Positions 17,601 to 26,007 of a stretch of 64,000 bases of DNA are shown in pieces; within the stretch, counting starts at the first letter, position 1; the number at the start of each line of letters is the position of its first letter. Location of the stretch: positions 1-64,000 of the forward strand of contig JAPSKX010000003.1 in assembly GCA_031181325.1 (NCBI GenBank), read 5' to 3'. Source of the DNA: Paenibacillus sp. Its GTDB lineage: Bacteria; Bacillota; Bacilli; Paenibacillales; YIM-B00363. The notes beneath the pieces were generated by a model. The model did not search any database. It saw nothing but the letters and a program-made list of their open reading frames with translations, and was not told the origin of the DNA. The position numbers were made by a program, and so were the translations under genes.

Positions 17601-18246
17601 CTTGCAAGTTCAAGTCGACGAAGCGCGTTCCTACCGTATCCGCAGTGATATTGAAATTTCCCTGCGGGTCGGGCCTGACCGACTTTTCCTCCGTAGAACC
17701 GTTCAGGAACGCCTTCAACGAAGAAGCGTTCGGCGCTCGGCCCGAGATGATGAGCAGCGTATCCGCCGCCGGATTCGCCGGGAAGAAGCGGTCGTCCGCG
17801 AACGTCTCTCCGTTCACCGTCAAATTCGATATGCTTGTCGCCGGTGTATAGTAGACCCACCCCGGCGTGAATCGAAGCGTATCCAAGACAGGAGTGATCT
17901 TGTTCAACCCTTCCGTCAGCGGAACGTTCTTCACGACGTAATGAATCGTCGATTGCGCGACCGGCTCGGGCACCGCCGTGATGGTCGCCGTTTGCTTCGT
18001 CGTCACATTGTTGATTTCTAGCTTGAGAGATTGCAATTGTGCGTTCGTAAACCCTTGAAGATTCATCGCGACATCGATTCTGTTGGACGTCACGGACGTA
18101 ATATCGTCGTCATCCGGAGCCGGCCCCGTCGCCATCCCCGTGATCTCCACGATCGGCGCCGCCATAGCCGACCCTGCAGGGAATAATCCTATTAGAAGGG
18201 CTGCGATCAAAGTCATCTGTACCCACGGTCGAAACATGCGTTTCAA
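14605..18246 (-). CDS. SLH-anchored surface protein with Ig-like repeats
   Basis: A 1213-residue exported protein. It has a signal peptide (site near residue 29, GSAMA|AP), a long series of Ig-like/bacterial adhesin-type beta domains (about 30-1000), and three C-terminal SLH domains (about 1010-1205). The TRAE-type motif appears as TRGE, TREQ and TRDQ, variants that may change polymer affinity. The start is a TTG at 18246, chosen because GAGGAGG lies 8 nt upstream; the next ATG (18237) would be too far. It is probably a wall-attached adhesin or scaffold held by the pyruvylated polymer made by the genes upstream. No catalytic motif was seen. Confidence 0.8.
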   Translation of the reverse strand: MKRMFRPWVQMTLIAALLIGLFPAGSAMAAPIVEITGMATGPAPDDDDITSVTSNRIDVAMNLQGFTNAQLQSLKLEINNVTTKQTATITAVPEPVAQSTIHYVVKNVPLTEGLNKITPVLDTLRFTPGWVYYTPATSISNLTVNGETFADDRFFPANPAADTLLIISGRAPNASSLKAFLNGSTEEKSVRPDPQGNFNITADTVGTRFVDLNLQAGDNLITMIATNSSRTYTQQRSLLFDDGGPFAFHATIKETGATSEEQKLFLKPVLESASVDIGAKLKVNKDAAGVLAYNQVTVMSGATPLGTYDLVVPGDSLNGEPDGETDVTDNLPVNPVWTPTGPDDDYVVFDFARSLTLSSGNRNQKVDFVFKKGAVTEVGSSFDVSVQDSTQPYVNYVEMRIGASTSFIRMSEAPLLTEITQQPVTFRVHFSGPVTAATGVKLRRTGIGGADISGGTPDAVNVAGKYVDITFNNNFPGGDFGATFFPVQDGTTDRTGNGRTYQFTVSSVPYITFQNLTQGEVLTTADTGRTIRFRTVNIPDIAAVRIEVNNHPVTIEAGGTPNVHQFLFEGRLVQGANTIKVSIFEDTARTKLISSTTWNVFLNTVNIPEFVDLSPVEAAGRDDFKTTNLENNYVTNLFEVSFAGTVKEANQGTLEVIGGPQEGPQTLTFSGNTISTGSIRLAPTGNTTFVFKVTNNSGIEAIRAITIRREVLPYEIISPITMITPEGDTQANVNANFVKFEVKAEASDRILVDGLPAFETDVPDVYEFEVRDLKAGKNNVEFTIVRGTEELDVEVVVINVNTVMDGASYKTTIGKKVDIFNKQLKLSFPKGTNLKRNDPEDKNTFVTADRQILFGIANSTDGRIDKIEHDAEGSAISELAGEERIRFNAVSPLFWIDAGTVEADEDDLELAYRGSGQDPYATPKFYLRHPDDQMVPTAAGTLTLSYNPVIRQDGWKYVTVFHFDYQELPDGDMGWAWQNIGGVVDPGKNTITVPLYRFGYYQVMYMDQSFNDVIAHDWARNDLDVLYSKGYMFNKEDDWFRPYDPMTRGEFATLLVKAFDIPLNYDGDPTFSDVPRIDITNFKIYSYRYIETAARAGIVRGMEENKFNPNGGITREQAAVMIARAANLKLDPVSEKLTASLQKEFTDANDIESYAQPAVNAVLKEGYIEGIKNLLLPGQKKETFRFEPDTAFTRDQGAAVLIRVLREARKIPK

Positions 18247-18390
18247 GTAAAACTCCTCCTCGTTGTTCTCGTTCTGTTCTTTCCTATGTACGCCGTCCGA
18301 AGCTTCCCGCCTTACCTCCTTCTCGGTCCCGGGCCCTGCTACTAGGGTTAGACTTGTTCCCCGGTAAAAAGTTTCATGTATTTCTGTATA

Positions 18391-18404
18391 TCGGCAAAAA
18401 CCGA
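18391..18404. repeat. Inverted repeat upstream of the SLH gene
   Basis: TCGGCAAAAACCGA is an inverted repeat (TCGG/CCGA) about 145 bp upstream of the TTG start at 18246, inside a wider weak repeat AAGTTT/AAACTT. It could be an operator; I found no convincing -10/-35 pair in this gap. Confidence 0.35.
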
Positions 18405-18445
18405 CAAAAACTTAATAACGCGCCCCAGACTAAAATAACCTGAAC

Positions 18446-18473
18446 GCAAAAACGCCCGCCGGATGGCGAGCGT
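18446..18473 (-). terminator. Rho-independent terminator of tagO
   Basis: ACGCTCGCC/GGCGGGCGT (18473-18465 with 18460-18452, loop ATCC) followed on the minus strand by TTTTT, 17 nt after the tagO stop. Confidence 0.8.
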
Positions 18474-18490
18474 CAGTACACAAGAGATAT

Positions 18491-19561
18491 TTATTTCAAA
18501 GAAAGCAACCGCTGTACGAAGTTAATGACCGGGCGCCGTCCCTTCTGTACGATCCCGATCAGCTCCGCGCCGACCTGCAACACGAGCAGCGTGACGGCGA
18601 TCACGATCAAGGCGACCCACTGCGCGACCGTGGAAAGCAGGATGGCGCTTAACGCGAACATCGCGGCGATGCCGTAGATCACGAGCACCGAGTTGCGGTG
18701 GCTGAGGCCCAACGCCAAGATGCAATGGTGCAGATGGTTTTTATCCGCCGCCGAGATCGGCGTCTTGTTCAGCGTGCGGCGCACGATGGCGAAGAACGTA
18801 TCGGAGAGCGGCACGCCGAGAATGAAGATCGGCACGACGAACGAGACGAGCGTCGCTTGCTTAAAGCCCAGCACCGACAACGCGGCTAAGCTGAATCCGA
18901 GGAACAATGCGCCGGAGTCGCCCATGAAGATCTTCGCCGGATGAAAGTTAAAGAACAGGAAACCGAGAATGCTGCCGAGCAGCACGGCGCTCAATACGGC
19001 TACCGTGACATTGCCCATGATGAGCGACAACACGAAGATCGTGCCCGTCGCGATCGCCGACACGCCAGCCGCAAGGCCGTCGAGGCCGTCGATCAAGTTG
19101 ATCGCGTTCGTGACGCCGACGATCCAGAAGATCGTGATCGGAATCGCGAGCCAGCCCATCGAATGTCCGTCGCCGAACGGCAGCGTCACGAAGTCGACCT
19201 TCACGCCGAACGAGACGACGACGCCCGCGGCCGCGATCTGGCCGAGCAGCTTCACTTTCGGGGACAAGTCGAATCGGTCGTCGAGCGCGCCGACGATCGT
19301 CACGATCGTGCCGCCGAGCAGCAGCCCCCAAATCACATGCGCCTTCTCCCCGCTCACGAGCGGCAATACGATCAGCAGCGCAGCCATGAACGCAAGGTAA
19401 ATCGCGAGCCCGCCGAGCCGCGGCATAATGCGCGTATGTACCTTCCGATGATTCGGCGCGTCGACCGCGCCGACCCGAATGGCGAACTTCTTCACTAGCG
19501 GGGTCAATCCCAATGCCATCGCGAGCGCGACGACGAAGCCTATGATATATGCGATTTCCAT
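18491..19561 (-). CDS. tagO: Undecaprenyl-phosphate GlcNAc-1-phosphate transferase (TagO/WecA family)
   Basis: A 356-residue polytopic membrane enzyme that transfers GlcNAc-1-phosphate from UDP-GlcNAc to undecaprenyl phosphate, the first step of wall teichoic acid or SCWP synthesis. MraY/WecA motifs are present in order: DAPNHRKVH (about 36), LDDRFDLSPK with the paired aspartates, NAINLIDGLDGLAAG, FNFHPAKIFMGDSG, and HLHH near residue 279. About ten hydrophobic helices span the protein. The ATG at 19561 has AAGAGAAGAAG upstream. It follows tagA after 141 nt and has its own candidate promoter. Substrate specificity for GlcNAc is inferred from the family. Confidence 0.9.
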   Translation of the reverse strand: MEIAYIIGFVVALAMALGLTPLVKKFAIRVGAVDAPNHRKVHTRIMPRLGGLAIYLAFMAALLIVLPLVSGEKAHVIWGLLLGGTIVTIVGALDDRFDLSPKVKLLGQIAAAGVVVSFGVKVDFVTLPFGDGHSMGWLAIPITIFWIVGVTNAINLIDGLDGLAAGVSAIATGTIFVLSLIMGNVTVAVLSAVLLGSILGFLFFNFHPAKIFMGDSGALFLGFSLAALSVLGFKQATLVSFVVPIFILGVPLSDTFFAIVRRTLNKTPISAADKNHLHHCILALGLSHRNSVLVIYGIAAMFALSAILLSTVAQWVALIVIAVTLLVLQVGAELIGIVQKGRRPVINFVQRLLSLK

Positions 19562-19600
19562 TCTTCTTCTCTTCCACCCCTTCGAAAGCTGACAGTGCCC

Positions 19601-19629
19601 ATTATACTCCTGCCGTATCCCGTTAGAAA
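19601..19629 (-). promoter_or_regulatory. Candidate promoter of tagO
   Basis: TTTCTA (19629-19624), 17 bp, TATAAT (19606-19601), about 40 bp upstream of the tagO start. The -10 is perfect and the -35 weak. Confidence 0.5.
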
Positions 19630-19702
19630 AGCGCGGATGAAGACGGTATTTCCTCGTATTCGACCGTTTTCAGTTCATTTTCAGAAAATATGCGCGGCGA
19701 AT

Positions 19703-20467
19703 TCAACGCGTGCGTTCCTTTTCGCCGAAAACCATCACTTTCAGTGCGAATTTAGGCAAAACCAACATCCGTCTCCATCGCGTCGGCTGGAGCAACAGGC
19801 GATGGAACCATTCGAGGCCCATCTTCTGCATCCAGCGCGGCGCGCGCTTCAGGTTGCCGGACATGACGTCGAAGCTGCCTCCGACCCCGATCATAACGGG
19901 CACGTTCAGCCGTTGATGGTGCTGCGCGATCCACGGGTCTTGCGTCCACGTCGCGCGGCCGACCAGCAGCAGGTCCGGAGCCGCCTCGGCGATGTGCCGT
20001 ACGACCTCGTCGTCCTCGTCCGGGCCGAAGAAGCCGTTCCGGCAACCGACGATGCGAAGGCCCGGATGCTTCTCCTGGATTCGATCCCGCGCCGCTTCGA
20101 TCAGCTCTTGGGTGGTGCCTAGCAGATACACCTTCCAGCCTTCCTCCGCCCCGACGCGGAACAGCTCCTGCACGAGGTCGAACCCCGCGACGCGTTCCGC
20201 GACCGGCTTCCCGAGCCGACGGGCGGCCCAGACGAGCCCTGCGCCGTCCGGCACGACCAGATCGGCATTGCGCAGCATACGCATAAAGCGTTCGTCCTCG
20301 AACCCGGTCATGAACATGATCGGATTCGCCGTGACGACGTGCGTCGCGCGGCGCCGCCGCACCGCGTCGACTAAGTATTCGACCGTCTGACGCATCCCCA
20401 TCTTAGAGACTTCCACGCCGAAAAGGGTGACCGTCTCCGCCTTCGCCTTCGTTACAGTCGTTTCCAT
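19703..20467 (-). CDS. tagA: WecG/TagA/CpsF-family glycosyltransferase (ManNAc transferase)
   Basis: A 254-residue membrane-associated transferase, predicted to add N-acetylmannosamine to undecaprenyl-PP-GlcNAc. Conserved family blocks are visible: THVVTANPIMFM, ADLVVPDGAGLVWAAR (the aspartate of VPDG is the expected base), VGVGGSFDVMSGNLKRAP and the C-terminal basic tail. The usual LGxPKQExW block reads VGRATWTQDPW, keeping only the glutamine and tryptophan. It starts 12 nt after csaB ends, so the two are cotranscribed. MnaA (61528) could supply the donor sugar. The acceptor step is inferred from family knowledge. Confidence 0.88.
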   Translation of the reverse strand: METTVTKAKAETVTLFGVEVSKMGMRQTVEYLVDAVRRRRATHVVTANPIMFMTGFEDERFMRMLRNADLVVPDGAGLVWAARRLGKPVAERVAGFDLVQELFRVGAEEGWKVYLLGTTQELIEAARDRIQEKHPGLRIVGCRNGFFGPDEDDEVVRHIAEAAPDLLLVGRATWTQDPWIAQHHQRLNVPVMIGVGGSFDVMSGNLKRAPRWMQKMGLEWFHRLLLQPTRWRRMLVLPKFALKVMVFGEKERTR

Positions 20468-20479
20468 AATCGACCAACC

Positions 20480-21613
20480 TTATATACGCAGTTCGCGAAA
20501 GATTTGTTGCGCCGGAGCGCGAGAATTTTGTTGCATTTCCTCGATTGCTGCGCGTTTCTCCCCATACCATGCAGTCTTCCCGTCTTCGAGCCGCCCTAAT
20601 ACGGCGGACGCCAACGCGTCGGCGTCGAGCCCGTCCGTGTCGCCGACCGGCGCTTCCCCGAGACGTCGCATAAACTGATCGATCTTGGGGTCGTAGGAGA
20701 CTGCGATCGGAGGCACGCCCGCGGTCGCCGCGTAGATGAGCGAATGAAGGCGCATGCCGACGAGCAGCTCGCAGCGCGCGACCTCGCGCAGCATGTCGCT
20801 CGGATGCGCGGCGCCGCCGTGCACCGAGACGCGATCCGGTCCGTACCCGGCTTCGCGCAGCCGATCCGCGACGAATTCCGAAGCGAGCTTGTCCGACGGC
20901 AGGTGGAACGGCAGCAGCGCGATCTTCGCGTCGGGCCGCTCTTCCAATACGAGCTCCAGCGCCGCGGCGATGCGCGCCAGCTCGCTCCGGTCCTCTCGCC
21001 AGAAGCGGACCGAGACGCCGATGCGCGGCGAAGCGACGTCGCCGGCTTCCGGAGGCGCCGTCGGAGCGAGCGACAAGCCCATCCCCATGACCGGGTCGGG
21101 CACGACGTCGATGCGTTCCGGCGCGACGCCGAACGAGGCGACGAGCGCCTTCGATTCCTCGTCGCGCACCGAGACGTAACGGCTCGCCTCGAAGGCCGTG
21201 CGGATCATCGGCCCGAAGCGGCTTCGGTCGCGAATCGGTCCGACGCCCTGCGCGTAGACGAACGTCGGGACGCGCAGCCAACGCGCCAACCGCAGCACCG
21301 CCAAGTAATACAACACCGACTTCGCGCTGGTGACGTCCTGCAGCAGGCTGCCGCCGCCGCTGATCAAGGCGTCGGCGCGGCGCAGCGCGCCGAGCACCGC
21401 GAGCGGCCGCATCCGATGCGCCGCCTCGACGCCGTGCAGCCGCACGGTTTCCGCCGGATCGCCCGACAGGACCACGATACGCGGCGCCGAAGCGCCCGCG
21501 GCCTTCGCTTCGTCGCGAAGCGCGGCGACGATCGCATGCAGCACCGCTTCGTCGCCGCTATTATTAAAGCCGTAATACCCGGATACGACTATCGTTCGAG
21601 CCAGGTTGTCCAT
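20480..21613 (-). CDS. csaB: Polysaccharide pyruvyl transferase CsaB
   Basis: A 377-residue enzyme that adds ketal pyruvate to the secondary cell wall polymer, creating the ligand for SLH domains. Family features include the glycosyltransferase-B-like start SGYYGFNNSGDEAVL, the ISGGGSLLQD loop, YAQGVGPI, SVRDEES and VSVHGGAAHPS. The ATG at 21613 has GAGAGG 9 nt upstream; the ATG at 21622 touches the RBS and is less likely. It overlaps the end of the DUF5693 gene by 25 nt, indicating coupled translation. Four SLH proteins in this window depend in principle on this modification. Confidence 0.93.
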   Translation of the reverse strand: MDNLARTIVVSGYYGFNNSGDEAVLHAIVAALRDEAKAAGASAPRIVVLSGDPAETVRLHGVEAAHRMRPLAVLGALRRADALISGGGSLLQDVTSAKSVLYYLAVLRLARWLRVPTFVYAQGVGPIRDRSRFGPMIRTAFEASRYVSVRDEESKALVASFGVAPERIDVVPDPVMGMGLSLAPTAPPEAGDVASPRIGVSVRFWREDRSELARIAAALELVLEERPDAKIALLPFHLPSDKLASEFVADRLREAGYGPDRVSVHGGAAHPSDMLREVARCELLVGMRLHSLIYAATAGVPPIAVSYDPKIDQFMRRLGEAPVGDTDGLDADALASAVLGRLEDGKTAWYGEKRAAIEEMQQNSRAPAQQIFRELRI

Positions 21614-23610
21614 CGGTTCCATCCTCTCTCAAGCAGACGCCAGATCGCGATCAGAATCAACCCGATGACAAGCCCGATAACAAGCCCGTAGACGACGCGG
21701 ATCAGCGAAATGACGAGCGGCGTATGCAGGTGCGCGAACGTATCGACGATCGACAGCTGCCCGATCGAGCCGGCGGCGATCAGCAGCAAGCCCAGCTTGC
21801 GCCGCGTCGTCGCCGCCAAGTAGACGCCCAAGACGAACAGCGGGTGTGCGAGCAGAAACTCCTTCGTGCGCGGACGCACGCCGAGCGTATCCTGCAGCGT
21901 ATCGCGGAACGCGCGCTCGAGCCCCGTCGTCGTCCCCGAATTCCCCGTTCGAGACATATAGTATAACGCCGCGACGCCCGCTACGGCCGCCAAGGCGACC
22001 CACAGCACCGTAATATTCGTGTTCAAGAACGACTGCACCCGCCGGACGGCTCCGCGAAGGCTTGTCTCCCCGTGGAAGAACAAGACGTAGGCGAACGCGA
22101 GCGCGATCGGCGCGAGATGCAGCAAGCTCACGCCGCGGAACTGGCGCAGCACGTACAGATACGTAATATGATCGAGCAAGCCGACGATATAGACGATGCC
22201 GATGAAGGAGATCAGCGTTGCGCCCCCGAGCAGCTTCGCGGAACGAAGCGCGGGAGATCCCGTAGCGTCGGCATCGGCCCGGCGCACGGCGAACAGCGTC
22301 GCCAGCGTCGCCGCGGCGATGCTCGCGCCGAGGGCGAGCCCTTGCGACAGCAGCGTCGTAGACAGGACGTACAGCGCGGCCGAGCCGGCGGCGCCGACGA
22401 CGAACGCCGCCAGCGCGAGGCTCGGGAAGAAGGCGCCGATCAGAATCGCAATCAACGCGATCGCCCCTAACGTCACCAACGCCTTCAGGACGAGCGCCAG
22501 TCCGCCGGCGAGGGCGCCGCCGGCTACGAACGGCTCGGCGACGCCGAGCGTGAACCCGTTGTCCTGGATTCGCGCCAGCGCCCCGTTTTCGCCTTCCAAG
22601 CTTTTCACTAAGTTGCCGACCGTATCTTTGCGAATGCCGAGCGACGCATCGAACGAGGCGGCCGTATTCAGGAATATCATCCGGATGTTCCGATCCTGCG
22701 TCGCCAGCGCGAACCGGTCCGCCAAGTCCTCCGGCGCCATATTGGACATATTCGCCGGCAGCGAATGGAGCCGAACGACGTTATAATCGGTCAGATGCGC
22801 CAGCTTGCCGAAGCCGACCTGCGGCTTCGACATCTCGATCGTGGCGAGCCCGATGCCGTATTCGTTCATGAGCTCCGCCATCGCGCTCAGCGACTTCGAC
22901 GCGGCGTCGTCCGCGGCGCCGGTCACCGAATCGCCCTCGAAGATGATGCGGTTGACGCCGTGCGCGGACAAATCCGCGAGCAGCGCGTCCATACGCTCGA
23001 CGTCGAACGGCTGGCGCTGATCGCTGAGCCGTACGACGAGATGGAACCCGAGCTTCTGCAGCTCCGCCATCGTGATCGGATCCGGATCCAGCGCCTGCAG
23101 CATCGCCTCGTCCTTCGGCATCGCCAGCTCGATGCCCGGGATGCCTTGATAATCCCAAGGCGAAGCTTCGACGCCGAGCCGCGCGAACGCATCGATAACG
23201 AGCGGCTGAATGATGTCCTCCGACGCGCGCCCGAGGAAGAGCACATATGTACTCTTCTCATTGGCGGGCAAGCGGAAGTCCGTCAGCATCGCCGCTTCCG
23301 AAGAGGACAACGTCTGCACGCGGCCGCTCAGCTCGAGCTCGCGCAGATTGCTCTCGTAGACGGCCATGGAATGGATGCCTGCGGACTTCAGCTCGAGCAG
23401 CCGCTCCAGCATATATTCCGAAGGCTTGCTGCGATACGAGGACACCTCGAGCAAATCCCGATAGTCGAACACGAATTCCACGCGGTCGGCCGTCCGTTCG
23501 ACGCCGTGCCGCACGATAGCGAACGGCAAGGACGCCAGCAGGCCGACGATCGTCAGCGTCCACAGCGCAAGCTTCGCCCCGCGATTCCATCTGTCATACA
23601 AAGCTAGCAA
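21589..23610 (-). CDS. DUF5693 family polytopic membrane protein
   Basis: A 673-residue membrane protein with one N-terminal helix (about 12-30), an extracytoplasmic domain of about 320 residues (EYMLERLLELKSAGIHSMAVYES onward), and about ten C-terminal helices. I recognise it as the DUF5693 family, which from memory neighbours csaB in Paenibacillaceae; its function is not established. The topology (a large outside domain plus a helix bundle) would fit a polymer-modifying or transport role next to CsaB, but that is inference. The start is a TTG at 23610 with AGGAG 8 nt upstream; the GTG at 23619 lies inside the RBS region. Confidence 0.8.
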   Translation of the reverse strand: MLALYDRWNRGAKLALWTLTIVGLLASLPFAIVRHGVERTADRVEFVFDYRDLLEVSSYRSKPSEYMLERLLELKSAGIHSMAVYESNLRELELSGRVQTLSSSEAAMLTDFRLPANEKSTYVLFLGRASEDIIQPLVIDAFARLGVEASPWDYQGIPGIELAMPKDEAMLQALDPDPITMAELQKLGFHLVVRLSDQRQPFDVERMDALLADLSAHGVNRIIFEGDSVTGAADDAASKSLSAMAELMNEYGIGLATIEMSKPQVGFGKLAHLTDYNVVRLHSLPANMSNMAPEDLADRFALATQDRNIRMIFLNTAASFDASLGIRKDTVGNLVKSLEGENGALARIQDNGFTLGVAEPFVAGGALAGGLALVLKALVTLGAIALIAILIGAFFPSLALAAFVVGAAGSAALYVLSTTLLSQGLALGASIAAATLATLFAVRRADADATGSPALRSAKLLGGATLISFIGIVYIVGLLDHITYLYVLRQFRGVSLLHLAPIALAFAYVLFFHGETSLRGAVRRVQSFLNTNITVLWVALAAVAGVAALYYMSRTGNSGTTTGLERAFRDTLQDTLGVRPRTKEFLLAHPLFVLGVYLAATTRRKLGLLLIAAGSIGQLSIVDTFAHLHTPLVISLIRVVYGLVIGLVIGLILIAIWRLLERGWNRWTTWLER

Positions 23611-23684
23611 AAAGAACACTCCTTACGAAAAATCAAATAGTCGACCCCCGGCTCGTCGGAGCGCTGAAGAATCGCTGCATTCGT

Positions 23685-25406
23685 TTAGTTCGCGATCGCC
23701 GCGTCCACGCGGCCCATGACGTCCGCCGTCAGCGCGTCGAGCTTCGCCTTCGCGTCGGCTGCGTCCGCGCCCTGCACCGCGAAGTACATCTTGATTTTCG
23801 GCTCCGTGCCGGACGGGCGCAGACAAAACCACGAGCCGTCTTCGAGCACGAATTTCAGAACATTTTCCAAGGGCAAGCCGTGCACGTCCTCCATATAGTC
23901 GAGCACCTGGGTGACGGACAACCCCGCCGCCGTCGAAGGCGCGGAAGTGCGCCACGCCTCCATCAAGGCCCGCATCTGCTCGAGCCCGTCCTTGCCCTTC
24001 AGCGTGCGCGACTGCAGCCCCTCCAAATAATACCCATGGCGCTCGTACAGCCGCTGCAGGACGTCGTACAACGTCAGTCCCTTCCGCTTGTAGTACAGCG
24101 CCGCCTCGGCGACGAGCAGCGACGCGACGACGGCGTCCTTGTCGCGCGCGTACGTGCCCGCGAGATAGCCGTAGCTCTCCTCGTAGCCGAACACGAACGA
24201 CCTCGCGCCGGTCCGCTCGAACTCGGTCATCTTCTCGCCGATGTATTTGAAGCCGGTCAGCGTGTTCAGCACGTCCGCGCCGTAATGCCGCGCGACGACC
24301 GCGCCCAGCTCGCTCGTCACGATCGTCTTGATGACGACCGGATTCGCCGGCAGCGCGCCGCGCACCGTCAGACTCTCCAACAAATACTCCGCCAGAACCG
24401 CCCCCGTCTGGTTGCCGTTCAGTACGACGTAGTCGCCGCTGCGGTCCTTCACGACGGCGCCGACGCGGTCGCAGTCCGGATCGGTGCCGAGCAGCAGCTC
24501 CGCGCCCGTCTTCTCCCCCATAGCGATAGCCAGCGCGAACGCCTCCCGCTCCTCGGGGTTCGGCGACTTCACCGTGGAAAATCGCGGATCCGGCTTCTCC
24601 TGCTCCGGAACGACCGTCACGTCCCGGAAGCCGGCCGCCGCCAGCGCCGCCCGCACCGGCACATTCCCGGAACCGTGCAGCGGCGTATAAATAATGCTGA
24701 CGTCGACGCCTTCCGCGCCCGCCTCCGCGGCGAGGCCCGGATTCGGGCTCGCGCCGACGACCGCGGCGACGTACGCGGCGTCGATCTCTTCGCCCAGCCA
24801 CACGAGAAGGCCCGCCGCTTCCGCCGCGTCCCGCTCCATGCGGACGACCTCGCGGAACGAACCGACGCGGGCGATCTCCGCCATGACCTTCTCCGCCGCA
24901 TCCGGTACCAGCTGTCCGCCGTCGCTGCCGTACACCTTATACCCGTTATATTCGGGAGGGTTATGCGACGCGGTGACCACGATGCCGCCCGTCGCGCCGA
25001 GCCGGCGAACCGCGAACGACAGCTCCGGCGTCGGACGCAGGCTCTCGAACACGTACGCCTTCACCCCGTTGCCGGCCAGCACGAGCGCCGCTTCCAGCGC
25101 GAACTCGGGCGACATGTATCGGGAATCGTAAGCGATCGCGACCGAGCCGGCGTCGCCCGCCACCGAACGGATGTACGCCGCGAGCCCTTGCGTCGCCCGA
25201 CCGACCGTGTAGCGGTTCATCCGGTTCGAGCCGGCGCCGATGACGCCGCGAAGGCCTCCCGTGCCGAATTCCAGCTCGCGATAGAACCGATCCTCGATTT
25301 CCTTCTCTTGGCCTTCCAGCGCCCGCAGCTCGGCCTTCGTCGCCTCGTCGACGCTTTCGTCCGTCAGCCACAAGCGGTATGCCGCCTCCACATTGTTCGT
25401 CATCAT
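23685..25406 (-). CDS. pgcA: Phosphoglucomutase/phosphomannomutase (PgcA type)
   Basis: A 573-residue alpha-D-phosphohexomutase interconverting hexose 1- and 6-phosphates, supplying sugar nucleotides for wall polymers. The active-site phosphoserine loop TASHNPPEYNGYKVYG (Ser147), the metal loop GTDPDCDR (about 303-310), the sugar loop GYEESYGY and the phosphate loop RPSGTEPKIKMY are all present in the normal order. The length matches Firmicute PgcA. GGAGG lies 7 nt before the ATG at 25406; a second ATG follows immediately. It lies 22 nt after fabZ and 74 nt before the DUF5693 gene without a terminator, so it belongs to the SCWP transcript. Confidence 0.93.
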   Translation of the reverse strand: MMTNNVEAAYRLWLTDESVDEATKAELRALEGQEKEIEDRFYRELEFGTGGLRGVIGAGSNRMNRYTVGRATQGLAAYIRSVAGDAGSVAIAYDSRYMSPEFALEAALVLAGNGVKAYVFESLRPTPELSFAVRRLGATGGIVVTASHNPPEYNGYKVYGSDGGQLVPDAAEKVMAEIARVGSFREVVRMERDAAEAAGLLVWLGEEIDAAYVAAVVGASPNPGLAAEAGAEGVDVSIIYTPLHGSGNVPVRAALAAAGFRDVTVVPEQEKPDPRFSTVKSPNPEEREAFALAIAMGEKTGAELLLGTDPDCDRVGAVVKDRSGDYVVLNGNQTGAVLAEYLLESLTVRGALPANPVVIKTIVTSELGAVVARHYGADVLNTLTGFKYIGEKMTEFERTGARSFVFGYEESYGYLAGTYARDKDAVVASLLVAEAALYYKRKGLTLYDVLQRLYERHGYYLEGLQSRTLKGKDGLEQMRALMEAWRTSAPSTAAGLSVTQVLDYMEDVHGLPLENVLKFVLEDGSWFCLRPSGTEPKIKMYFAVQGADAADAKAKLDALTADVMGRVDAAIAN

Positions 25407-25428
25407 CCGCGCCCCTCCCGTATGATCG

Positions 25429-25857
25429 TTACACCTTCTGCAGCGAAAACATCAGCTCGGCCTCGGCCACCGTCTTGCCGTCCACCGTCGCTAGGCCCGT
25501 GCCCTTCCCGATCGAGCCCTTCCAGCGCGTGATGTTCACCTCGAGACGAAGCGTATCCCCGGGCGTAACCATGCCGCGGAACCGCGCATTGTCGATGCCG
25601 GCGAAGAAGCCGATCTTCTCCTTGTTCTCTTCCACGCTGAGCAGCGCGACCGTGCCGACTTGCGCCAACGCTTCAATAATAAGTACGCCCGGCATGACCG
25701 GAAATTGCGGGAAGTGTCCTACGAAATACGGTTCGTTCATCGAGACGTTCTTCAGCCCTACGGCGCGCGTGCCCGCCTCGACCTCTAGAATGCGGTCTAC
25801 CAATAAGAACGGCGGGCGATGCGGAATGATCGCTTGGATTTGTTTCGCGTCGAGCAT
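25429..25857 (-). CDS. fabZ: 3-hydroxyacyl-[acyl-carrier-protein] dehydratase FabZ
   Basis: A 142-residue hot-dog-fold dehydratase of type II fatty acid synthesis, removing water from 3-hydroxyacyl-ACP. The start [22 protein letters not shown] and the catalytic pair His48 (in [12 protein letters not shown]) and Glu62 (in LIIEALAQ) match the family. The ATG at 25857 has AGGAGG 7 nt upstream. It opens the transcript that continues into pgcA and csaB, downstream of the flhO-flhP block as I recall for Bacillus. It has its own -10 element and a leader of about 120 nt with a strong hairpin. Confidence 0.95.
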   Translation of the reverse strand: MLDAKQIQAIIPHRPPFLLVDRILEVEAGTRAVGLKNVSMNEPYFVGHFPQFPVMPGVLIIEALAQVGTVALLSVEENKEKIGFFAGIDNARFRGMVTPGDTLRLEVNITRWKGSIGKGTGLATVDGKTVAEAELMFSLQKV

Positions 25858-25927
25858 AATCCATCCTCCTTCGGATACAATAACCAATGTCCCTTCAGTC
25901 GTCTGCAGCGGCGAAGGTTCATATAAG

Positions 25928-25966
25928 AGGGCGCCAGTTCCGTCCTGAAGCGGCGGCTGGCGCCCT
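25928..25966. promoter_or_regulatory. Strong hairpin in the fabZ leader (terminator-like only on the + strand)
   Basis: AGGGCGCCAG and CTGGCGCCCT form a perfect 10-bp stem (25928-25937 with 25957-25966). Only on the plus strand is it followed by a T-rich run (TTTTCTT). On the minus strand it would be a stable leader structure in fabZ mRNA. Confidence 0.6.
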
Positions 25967-25987
25967 TTTCTTCACCATAACCCCATC

Positions 25988-25993
25988 ATTATA
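25988..25993 (-). promoter_or_regulatory. Candidate -10 element for fabZ
   Basis: A perfect TATAAT on the minus strand (25993-25988) just after the terminator of the upstream gene. No good -35 is present (T-rich hexamer at 17 bp). Start predicted near 25981. Confidence 0.5.
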
Positions 25994-26007
25994 CCGTTCC
26001 CGATGGG

